Source: Mesostigma viride (Eukaryota; Streptophyta; Mesostigmatophyceae; Mesostigmatales; Mesostigmataceae). Taken from it: a stretch of DNA of 64,000 bases. Positions 31,701-41,600 of this stretch are shown in pieces (positions within the stretch are counted from its first letter, which is position 1; each line of letters opens with the position of its first letter). The position numbers and the translations under genes are program-made. Below the pieces are notes generated by a model. It searched no databases. It saw nothing but the letters and a program-made list of their open reading frames with translations, and had not been told where the DNA came from. The stretch is from the NCBI GenBank assembly GCA_009746045.1, contig RPFO01000164.1, positions 278,753-342,752 of the forward strand, written 5' to 3'.

Positions 31701-32660
31701 CACCCTGCGCGTGCCCACACAACCCAGGCATGCTGGAGTGGGCCAACGCGCTGGTGTTTTTCGTCAATGCGGAGGCATCCAACTACGATAATACATTCCT
31801 GTCAGGGGGCAGGCAGATGCGATGGTGAGTCCCGACTGGCCTCTTACTGGTTGTAATCAAGGTCCTTTTGTTACTCATATTTGCCCCTTCACATGGGTGT
31901 ATGATGTAGTAGAATTTTTACTAGTTGTTATTGCCGCACTTTCTTGGGTGTATGTGTGGGCAAGCTCGTCTTGGTCACCAAATGTCGCTGCTGTGCGCCA
32001 GCTTCTCAGACATCGAGCGGTGTCATTAGAATTGCAAGTAATGTTTTGTTATGGCATAACTGCTGAAGTGTTGTCAGTCCATACGCGCGTCCATGTTTAC
32101 TGATACTGGTGTTGTCAGTGTGCGATGACGCTGCATTCTTCACCAACCCTACACAACCCAGTCAACCCTGCCGTAACCGTGCTGTAACTAGGGGTGTGCG
32201 CTATCATTCTGTCTGCTGTCTGGCAATCAGGCAAGCGCAAAACACGCAACGACTGGAGACCCCTGTGGTCCAGCGGCTGCTGAGCACGATGGCACACGAT
32301 CCCATCATTCCATCATCCAAGGCAGCGCAGGAGGATCCTGCCATGGCTAGGGTCCAAGGTCCTCTACATCCACCTATAGGAGCCCAAGACTCTGACAATA
32401 ATGACCATGGGGGCACAACAAGCTCGGTGGTGGCCACCACAGGATCAACCACCTCGCTGCCAGCAAGGCCAACGCTGGCACTCTTTTTGCGGCAAGGACC
32501 CTCCTACCCCTACGTCTTCTGTGGGCACGTGGCATGCCTGAGGGTTGACAAGGGGTCCAATCCACTCTCGTTCATCTTCGAACTGCTGGACTACGACCAG
32601 CTTGTCTCGTGTGAGGATTTTAAAAGACTATTTGACGGCTCATCCTCTGCAAAGAGGTAG
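28765..32660 (+). CDS. host gene 1, spliced, unnamed green-lineage-type protein (partial exon model)
   Basis: Supported exons: 28765-29015 (donor GTATGT), 29614-29896 (acceptor CAG, donor GTGAGG), about 31558-31824 (donor GTGAGT) and 32231-32660. Phases match across introns 1 and the last (tg|g = Trp in both). The link from 29896 to 31558 is unresolved and needs at least one more exon. Exon 1 has LSLYEQRRAENIQRNG and VRKSARLSN, a YE-x2-R-x2-NI-x2-N pattern plus a basic R-S-x-R motif that I recall from plant and algal proteins. The third exon has WANALVFFVNAEASNYDNTF. The last has ALFLRQGPSYPYVFCGHVAC and FIFELLDYDQL. The conserved look of these blocks argues for a real gene. I assign no function. 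Transcription starts beside a TATA box. Confidence 0.55.
30424..30736 (+). repeat. (TGTGCG)n hexanucleotide microsatellite in an intron of host gene 1
   Basis: About 50 tandem copies with few interruptions, ending in TATGTTTATG variants. Long ORFs on both strands here (Val-Arg, Cys-Ala, His-Thr repeats) are artefacts of the 6-base period. Confidence 0.95.
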
Positions 32661-32984
32661 CAGTAGCTTCAAGAAGAATATACTGGCATGTAGGCCTTCC
32701 AGTGCTCACAACCTGTGCCTATTATCAATGATGCAACAGTGCAGGCCTGAACTCTAGAATATTCAGATAAAACGAGTCTCTGGCCCCGTTTGAGTGGCAT
32801 CCCTCTTGTTTGCTATTGGTGTGGCTGCGGGGGGGGGGGGGGGGACAATTTGAAAAGGGATGCCCACTGCGCCCTGGCTTGGTGACTTGACCAGTACTTT
32901 CTGATCAGTACTTTCTGACCAGTACTTGACCAGTACTTGACTGACTTATACACCCAATGGTTGGGGGGGGGAGACCAGCTCGTC
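32661..32984. other. downstream of host gene 1, poly-G run
   Basis: No gene is seen. A run of about 16 G lies at 32829-32844, and CAGTACTT(G/T) repeats at about 32893-32940. Confidence 0.5.
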
Positions 32985-33358
32985 GCGACCTCCTACACGC
33001 TGGACGACAACTTGACCCTGGCGCAGCAACAACGGCGTCGGGAGCTATCGCCAACCTACCTCTAATTCCGGCAGGCCGGCAGCAGGGAAGAAGCCGGTTT
33101 ACTGGAGGGGGGCGGTCGATCATCTATGTCGACCACAAGCCCTAGGCAGGCGACCCCCGCTGCCCCGGCACCCCTAGCGACCCCAGCCTAGGGGACGTAC
33201 TACAGCAGTAGTACGTTGAATAGTAAGGCTTACCTGACGTGGCCCTCACCCATGTACATGCATGCCTATGATGATGGGACCCACACCAGATAATGCATTA
33301 GCGATAGCGTTAGCCATGCTTTGCCCAGGCAGAGAGATACTCTCTGCCGAGACGCCAT
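32985..33358 (+). mobile_element. element D copy 2, left part (ORF1 C-terminus and 3' UTR)
   Basis: A diverged D copy starting within ORF1 (LTLAQQQRRREL) and running into the 3' UTR. It is interrupted at GAGACGCCAT by a complete D copy in opposite orientation and resumes at 35397. Its ORF1 frame is broken. Confidence 0.7.
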
Positions 33359-35396
33359 TAATTAATTAATTAATTAATTAATTACCTAAAATTAGGAACA
33401 TAACTCCGTTGGGAGTATCTGTAGCACATAGCCCTTGAGAAGGGGCATATGACCTATAATACATTCTAAGCTACTTCCTGCAAGGGTGGGAATGTAAACG
33501 ACCCTTGCTCTAGGTGCACCAGGGCACCTGCATCCCCATGATCTATCAAGCTATGCCCAGCTAAGGGGCCGGAGCCTGTCATGGGGGGGAAGATCAGCAT
33601 AGCTAGACAAAAGCTAGAGCGTGGCATCTCAGCAGAGAACGGCTCTCTGCATGGGCACAGCATAACTAAATAAAGCTAGGCATCATCTGGGGTGTGGCAC
33701 ATCATAGGCACACATGAACATGGCTAAATAATGCTCGTGAATCAGCAGGTAGAGTGACTGTAGGAGGCGTACATGTACATGGCCACGGTCTATCTATTCT
33801 ACACTACTACTGCTGTATTCCCCTAAGCTGGGGCGTCTGGAGTCGAGCTGGGGCCGCGGGGGTCGGATGCCAGGGCTTGTGGCCGACGTAGATGTCCGCC
33901 CCCTTCCAGTACACCGGCTGGCCGGCCCGCCTTGGTCTGCCGGAGCTGGAGGTAGGTCGGCCGGCCATAGCTCCCGTCGCCGTTGTTGCTGCGCCAGGGT
34001 CAAGTCGTCGTCAAGGGTGAAGTGAGTCTTCTCGAGCTGCTTGCGGCGTCTGAGAAACGAAATCTTGTCCGATGGGCTCTTAAAGATGAGAAGAAGCGGA
34101 GGCGCCCCGGGCTTACCCCGCGCGCGGGGAAGGCGATGGGCGGCCAGCTTAATCTCACCAACAAGGCCCATGCGTGCAAGGATTTTGCTCTCAAACGCAC
34201 GTGCAAGCTTCTCGGAATTCTCACCTTCCTCCATGGCGAAGTTCTTGATCATGACGATGGCGTTGAGGCTGCGCATGGGGAGCTCGGCCTCCTCGCGGAG
34301 GTCAAGCGTCTGCCGCTGGAGCTGGGCTGCGACGGCGGAGGTGGTGGAGGTGTTGTGAGCACTGCTTAAGCATGTCCGCCCAGGTTAATTGTGATGGGAG
34401 GAGCATCGCCGGCCAGGCCAGCCGGGGCTGGCTTGGCGGCAATGTCCTTCACCGCCTGGGCGGTGAGGCCTGCGGTGTTCTGCAGGACCTCGATAGCGAT
34501 GGCATTGTCCTTAAGACGCTGGTCGATGTCGCGGAGCTGGGCGGTGATGGAGTCGGTGGAGGCGGAGGGGGGCCGGCCCGGGGGTGTGGAGTCGAGGAGG
34601 ATGGCGGTGGTGGTGGGGATGGTGGGGAGCTCAGCAGCCAGCGTGCCGCCCATTGCCGCCACATCTGTGGCAAGGGGGGTCACGTGCTGCTGGAAAGCTT
34701 CCTTAAGGAGGGCGCGGACAACATGGATTCTGTCGCAACGGTGGGGGGCGGTGGCGGGGGAGCCCAGATCTCGTTGTCGGAGCGCCCGAGGGAGCAGAGG
34801 GCGAAGCGTTGGAGCTTGGGGCAATTAATGCGGGCAATTCGTGGGAGATCCTCGACGGGGTCGGCAGGCTGGCCACCTGGCCAGCGGCCGCGGTTGTGGG
34901 ATCACAGGTGCGAGCACAGGTCCATAAGCGAGGCGTACGTGCCGAAAAACACGTCTTCCATGAAGACTCCTGGATCACCGCAGTTCCAGAAGCCATATGC
35001 GTTGATGTCAAAGGCGATCTCGTCCCAGTGCGGCTCGACAGGGCGACTGCGCTTGGGCTCTGGCGATGCAGATGGTGAGGCGAGCCCGGGGGGCTGGGCG
35101 AGCACCAGTGCGCGACTAGTGTCACCGCTGCCTGCCGGACCTGATGGCGAAGCTGCCGGCCGGAGCTGCAGACGTATTTTCATTGCCGAGCGCAGCCGCC
35201 AGGCTGCGTCGCGTCGAGGAGCGTTTGCTCGTCATATATTGCGTAATAGCGTCGGAAAATTATATCAGCATGTGCGTCGTAGAAAGACGCGTCGATTGTG
35301 ATACTCACGGCTAAATTCGGTGCTCAAACGTGAAAGTTATGAGCTCCGCCGTCAGCCATGGCTACCTCGTGGCTCGTGGCTCGTGCCTCGTGGCAT
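33359..35396 (-). mobile_element. element D copy 3, complete, inserted in copy 2
   Basis: Flanked by the 10-base duplication GAGACGCCAT (33349-33358 and 35397-35406). Read on the minus strand it starts ATGCCACGAGGCACGAGCC, encodes ORF1, and ends with the CTCCCAACGGAG hairpin and a (TTAA)n-type tail at 33359-33385. The length is 2038 bases. It defines the full extent of D and shows that D moves without encoding an RT. Confidence 0.82.
33794..35183 (-). pseudogene. element D copy 3 ORF1, frame-broken
   Basis: Pieces in order on the minus strand: SPSGPAGSGDTSRALVLAQP (N-terminus, 35183-34902); ITAQLRDIDQRLKDNAIAIE with TAQAVKDIAAKPAPAGLAGD (34824-34366); and the RRM/CTD-like part, IVMIKNFAMEEGENSEKLAR through LLLIFKSPSDKISFL (34276-33794). 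It resembles L1 ORF1p in layout. It shares with copy 1 the shift after QQQRRREL, so that shift predates both copies or belongs to the source element. Confidence 0.7.
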
Positions 35397-35660
35397 GAGA
35401 CGCCATGCCCTAGCCATTGTCTAGCCATAATCATCTTCCACCCCATGCATGCATGCAGGCCTCTTTAGGCATGATACATCATGGTGGTGCAGGTGCACCT
35501 AGCTTGTGCACCCAGTTCGAATTAGATTGCCCAGTTTACATCCCCCCACCTACAGGTTGTAGCTCAGAATGTACAGATTAAAAACCATATGCCCCTCAGT
35601 TCTCAGGGATATGTGTTACATATACTCCCAACGGAGCTAGAGATGCTCTTAATCAATTAA
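35397..35660 (+). mobile_element. element D copy 2, right part (3' UTR end)
   Basis: It continues the 3' UTR broken at 33358 (GAGACGCCATGCCCTAGCC). It contains ACATATACTCCCAACGGAG and an AATTAATTAATTA tail. Confidence 0.7.
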
Positions 35661-36345
35661 TTAATTATGGATTAATTGAATTGCTCTTGTATTGTTGCAT
35701 GCATCATCAATAAACGTAATGGTAACAGTGGCATATGCCTTCAGGGCATGGTCATGCAGTAACTTGTGCGCAGCGCCACTTTTGTGCTGGCCACGGGACC
35801 GGCCATGAATGGCGCGCTCCTTGCACACATGCTGACAGATACTAGTGTACAGTAGTAGTTTGCCAATTCAGACCTGCAGCTACAGCTTGGGCTCCACGCT
35901 GCAGCTGCTATGCGCTTGCAAGGAAATTCAAGACTGATTCCATGAATGATGAAAAGGCGTCACCATGCATGCACAGTCCATGTTTCTGGCGTGGTCCAGG
36001 TAGCTTACACATAAAGCAAACTTTCCAACATGGATCAAGTGCCATAGCGCATCACATAAGCTGCAAACTTACAACGTTTGGGGCTGTCAAGGTCCTAAAG
36101 CCCTCTTTCCGCTAATGATAAACGGTAAACGACCTTTTGACACTGGTGAATCATCGTAAACTACCAGTTGGGATGCCTGCTGGTCAGGATTCTTGGCCAA
36201 CCTCACAGACGAGGGAAATCTCACAGATCAGCCACCTGCGCAAACAGTTAGGGAAGGAAAAAGGAAGTCCACAGGGTTAGTTGAAAAAGCACATATGTGA
36301 CGACGGTAAGTGCCCGTTGTCAGATCCATTCCCCAATGCTGTGAC
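35661..36345. other. unassigned non-coding sequence
   Basis: I see no gene, element boundary or strong repeat in this stretch. AATAAA occurs at about 35709 without an associated ORF. Confidence 0.4.
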
Positions 36346-37378
36346 CAGGGTTGGGCGTTACTGGGTTTAATAGTGACGTAACGTTAACGTAAAAAGTACA
36401 ACCGATAAGGCAAGTTACAAGTAACGCAAAAGTTAACAGTAACGTTCTGACGTTCCAAGGTAACGCTGGTACGGCATAACACCCCGACAAGTTACAAAGT
36501 TACGGAACGACGTAAAATGAGTGTGTTGGTGGGGATATTATCAAAAGTCCAAAAGTTTTACAAGATCATGGGAGTTCCGCGGAGGTACTAGGCTGATTTT
36601 TGTGATGTTCAACAACAATCACTGCATATCTTGCTAGCCGCCACTACTATCAAGTAACGCGCATTCTAACTTTCACATTAAAACAGTCTTCGGTGGCGCC
36701 CATTTTCGGAAGAAGCAAGGTTCATAGAAAGAGCGAAGCCAAAGTTATTTGGAAAGATGCGTGAAGTGCATCCGCACCTCGTCAATTTTCATTGGCGTCT
36801 ACTAATTGGACGATGGATCTTGGCGCAAAACTCTTGACTCTGCGCACATTCACCGCACGCTTCGCCAAGACTTTTGCTTTCAAATTAGCACAAATTCAGT
36901 GGATGGATGGATGGGTTACAGTTTGACGTGCGCTTTATCCAAAATCCTTCAACCCTGTTTTTGTTGTACCATCTTAGCCGCAGAGTCAAGAGCTTTGCGC
37001 CAAGATCCATCCTCCAATTAGTAGACGCCCATGGGAATCGTCTCAGCGCTTCCGCTCTTCACGCACGTCTCCAAATAAATTGGCTGCGCCCTTTCTTCGA
37101 AACTTTGGTTCTTCTGAAAATGGGCTCCGCCGGATAAGTAACCAAGTTTTGGTACCCCCGCATTGTGGCGGTCGGGCGGCCGGGCGGCAGAGACAGTTTT
37201 AACTTTAAGGTACGCCTACTATGTGTAACTTCATGTTGTTACGTGCGTTTTACGTAACGAAAAACACCAAGTTACGGCATACCGCAACTTGCCACTTTTT
37301 ACCAAGTTACGGAACGACATAATAACGTGTGGCGTGATAACCTATTTCCAGAACGTTACCTGGTCATGCCCAACCTTG
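36346..37378. mobile_element. hAT-like DNA transposon (non-autonomous)
   Basis: An exact 8-base target duplication, GCTGTGAC (36338-36345 and 37379-37386), flanks termini CAGGGTTGGGC on the left and GCCCAACCTTG on the right. An 8-base duplication with CA(G/A)GG termini is the hAT pattern. Short AACGTTA/GTTACG motifs crowd both subterminal regions. There is no transposase ORF in the 1033 bases. Confidence 0.82.
36690..37134. repeat. fold-back element nested in the hAT element
   Basis: Arms of about 155 bases (36690-36845 and 36977-37134) are inverted repeats at roughly 85 % identity by eye, sharing TACTAATTGGA and GATGGATCTTGGCGCAAA. The ~130-base loop is unrelated. It is probably a separate long-TIR MITE within the hAT element. 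Confidence 0.7.
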
Positions 37379-38662
37379 GCTGTGACATCCTGACATGTGT
37401 GGCACCTCTCTATACCACGGTGACTTATGCAGAGTAAGAATGCACTAGTTCTAAAAATGTCTTCCTATCTTACCCCGCTCGTGCGGCACCATTACACGGC
37501 ACCACAACAACATGTGCATCAACACGTGCATCACCTTATCTTGCCACCTTGCCACCTTGCCACCTTGCCACCTTGCCACCTAGCCACCTAGCCACCTTGC
37601 CACCTTGCCACCTTGCCACCTTGCCACCTTGCCACCTTGCCACCTTGCCACCTTGCCACCTTGCCACCTTGCCACCTTATTCCCCCCTCCTCCAAGCAGG
37701 TCATGTTGATGCAGGAGGGGTTGGGGTGATGCCCAAGCCAAAGCAGCAACTAAGGGCAGGTGCACCGAACATGCTGGCTTCCTATACAATAAGCAGCGCT
37801 CCATATGCAGCGTAGCAGCTTGACCATTCTCCTAACGCCATGCCATGCGCTTTCCCCCTTTCCACGTGGCCATGACAGGACAGCGACAATCATGCACGCT
37901 AGATGCACCTCGCTGGATATGACTATCGGAGCAAAGCGAGCAAAATCCACAAAGCAATGGTGCACACATACGCGGGCGGCTGTCCCCACCACAGGGGAAC
38001 TAGCCTCATCCCCACCCCTGCTTCCCTGTGAACTCCCTTCCCTCCGTCAAGCAACCACATACGTGCAAGATGGACATAGTCTTTTACTATTACTATGTTG
38101 CAGGCGTGCAACAGAGGCACAACGCTTGAAACTGAGGAACAAAGGGTGCTAACATAATGCCATGATAAATTACTGTAATCATGGCATCAACTTACGGTGC
38201 GGACGCATATGGTATGGGCAGATGTGTGCCTGCCAGCGCGACTTACCGGCCGGACCACGCCCCGCTTGCGGTGTGGCCGCCGGGGCCCAGACAACTCCTC
38301 CATGTTGGGCGTGCGGGGGGAATCCACCGAGGGGGGGCGACCGCCAGAAGAACGCAGGCGCGCCACCGAGGGGTCCGTCGCGTGGTCAGGGGGCACCAGG
38401 GGGGGGGCGTAGGGCTCCCCTTTATTCGGCCACTGGTCAGCCCCGCGGGACGTCTGGGCAGCAAAACACAACAGCGCGGTGCCCAAACATTTGTGTGTGC
38501 GGCGGTTGCAGCAGGTGTCAACCAGAGGCAGGCGCCAGCAAGAATCAGAGGCGGAAACATTAGCCGTTGGCCCGCCAGTGCAAGGGTAGCACGTCGGTGG
38601 AGAGGGGTTGGGAGCCCAGCTGCCAAAGTGCCGCTACGATGGGGTGGGAGGCTAGGCGCAGG
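37379..38662. other. intergenic sequence and 9-bp minisatellite
   Basis: An array of the 9-mer CCACCTTG(C) with CCACCTAGC variants lies at about 37540-37680. Downstream of host gene 2, AATAAA on the minus strand (about 38425-38432) is a candidate polyadenylation signal. No ORF here is convincing. Confidence 0.45.
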
Positions 38663-41600
38663 CTACAAGGGCGCCCCAAGGAAGTAACGGTTTGCATCGC
38701 CGGGGGCGGTGGACGAGCACTGAAAGGCAATTTCAAACAGAAGCACTCATGACCAGTAAAGAATTTAGCTGCCCAAACTGCAGTAGTCATTCCCCTAAAG
38801 ATTCTCCAACGTGCAAGAACCTTAACATGCCAGGGCGCAGACACCTCGCCGCACGTGACAGGGAACAATTGGACACCCACCGACCCTGCCGTGCCTCTAT
38901 CGGAACACCAGGTCCATGATGCATTTGCGCAGGAACACATTTGCATGCTGACAATGGGGGATGTGCCCCAACCAGCGGTAGCAACCCAACCAAAGAAAAC
39001 GTCATATAGAATGATAGCAAACCCACCCAATAAAGCCACCCTACCAAACGAAGCCACCCAACCAACAGAAGCAACCCAAAGGAATGAAGTCACCTGCCCC
39101 ACGGAAGCCACCTGACCATCCGCCACCTCATGGCATCCACCCTGCAATAGTGTCCCCCTTACCGCCGAGGGTGGCCGCTGCCGCCCGCCAGGTGACCTCG
39201 CCGCCCTGGAGGGGTTGGCCAGGGACGCGGCCGCGGTCGCTGGTGACGGGGGCGGGACCAGAGGAGAGGGCATGCCCCTGACAGACCCGCTGCTGCCATC
39301 CGCGATGCCGTTGGCATGCACCGCTGGCAGGGACACGGATGACGAGGACGATGCGCCAGGTGGCGTGCCCTCAATGCGCAACCGGCCGCTGCTAGGACGC
39401 CGATGGGCGGGTCCCGCGGGCCGCTGCGGCGCGTAGGGAGACTCGGCGGTCGTTGGCGGCGACATGTCATCGACGGGCCAACGCCCGTCGGGTGCTCGCA
39501 TGGCCCGCAGGGGGGATGCTGCCGCAGGGGATGTTTCTTGGAAGGACCTCGCTCGGCGCGCCAAGGACGGCGACTCGGGGCGCGACGCCGACGCATCCCC
39601 GCGGCTACTACCCCCGCTGCCACCACCCGCGTCGATGCTCGACTGCCGCGGCCGGCCGACTGTGTGCCTGGGTGGGCGTGCGGAAGGGGACGAGGGGATG
39701 CACCCTCCCGCTGTGCTGGCATCCGCCAACAACGACGCGCGCCGAGTCAGCCCGGCCGTTGGGGTGACCCCTTCCGGCGGGCTCATCCGCGCGGCGACGT
39801 CGCCATAGGACCGCTCCCGTCCCAGAGGCCCCTGGTCGGCCTCTGCCACGTTCGAACGGACCATCAGCCCCGCGGCCCCTGTGGCTGCCGCCTCCCTCTC
39901 CTTGGCCTGCTGGCGCTCGACCACGTATGCGTCCCACTCCTTCTGCAGCTCCTGCGCGGTCGGGATGTCGCACATCCCGCGCACCTCGGACCAGCTGGTG
40001 CCGAGCGGCGCGAGAAGCTTGCCCATCTCCTTGTACAGCTTGCGCAGCTTGTGGTTGACACGGGGGGCCGCGTCACGGGTACTGCTCGCTGCGGCGGCCG
40101 CCTTGCTGGTCCCGCTGCTGGAACTGGTCCACTGGCTAGTGTCCGCGTGCGCCCCCTCCCCGTCACTCTCATTGTTGCTGCTGTTCCCGCTGGTGGCTGC
40201 GGCCGCGGCGGCCCTGGCCGCGCGGCGCCGCAGCTTCTCCCGCTTGATGACCAGCTCGATCACGGGCTGCATCAGCGGCAGCAGTGCCTCCAGCCGTTGC
40301 ACTTCCTCGATTAGGCCCTCCAGCGCGCCCTGGCTGACCTCTGACCGGTCAAACACCATGCGCCAGCTGTCGCGCACACGCAGCTGGTCCCACAGACCCT
40401 CCAGGATGACCCACGTCTCCGCCACCATCGCGTCCAGTCGGCCTGCCTTCATCGCGTGGAGCTCCGCCAGGTCCGTCGCCGCCTGCACGGGGCCCGAGGA
40501 AGAAAAGGGGAGAGCATTCAAGGGATGTCAGCATGACCGATCAAATAAGCAAAGCCAAAAGAGTAGTCCAGCAGTGCTCCATATTATCAAAAAAGATAAT
40601 GTCCTTGTTAAGCATGTTCTTCGACTATGCTCCGTACAGCATGTTCTTCAACCATGGAATCCCCTCAACAATCGACATACTCTCCAACCTCAGGTTCTGA
40701 CCGTAAACTGGACCTACTCGCGGTGAACCACCCAAAATTACTTCAAGCCACATCATGGCATTCCTGAAGGTGCTGTGGACCACCTCTGAGTCGTAAGCAG
40801 CCCATCGTTAGTAAGCTCGACCCGTTTCCAACAGGTCATCACGTGCGACCCACCTTCTCCAGCACGGCATCCGACAGCCACCCGGGCACATCGGGCCCCG
40901 GCAGATTATTCTGCTCGCTGTGCCAGTTGAGCAGGCGTGAGTACAACGTGATGTCCGCCAGAAGCGCGTTGCGCCGCCGCAGACGCTCCTCCCGACTGTC
41001 CCTCAGCCGCCGATACGCGTCCGCCAGCTTCTGCACGGCCTCCTCGCTCAGGGTGTTGCGGACCCCTGCCAGCTCGCGATCAAACACGTAGCGGGTGACA
41101 GCACGTTGGCGCACGCGGGGCAGCAGCGCGGGTGACACGCACTCGTCGGGCAGCACGTAGACCTCTTCGAAGAGCGGGCACAGCCGCTGCAGCAGCGCTT
41201 GCCGACGGGCCGCCAGATCCTGTGGCCACGGGCACGTGTTCGGCACGAGCAGCAAGGGGGAGGAAAGTAGCAAGGGGCAGGGAGGGACCAGGCAGGGGCC
41301 ATCAGGGACCAGGACGGGGCAGGATGGCATACGTGGAGTTGCATTACAAGTTCAAGCAGAAAACTTGACACCCGAAATGCAAGGCAGGAAGCCCAAGCGT
41401 GACCCCCGTGCATGTGTTATACCCACGCCATATCTTTTTTATGCGTGACATTAGATGACGGAAACCTTCACTGTCCAACGTGTCATCCCGTGGCGATGAC
41501 ATCATGGTAACACAAACCAATAGCGGTTCAAGGACTCCCCGTCTTCATATAATGAAAAGGAGAACCGGAACCAAACTCTGCAGCTTTACGAAAGGCTGGG

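Noticed and set aside
33359-35660. Twin-priming (5' inversion) of a single D copy
   Set aside because: The inverted part has its own 3' UTR and tail and is bracketed by a 10-base duplication, so it is a separate insertion.
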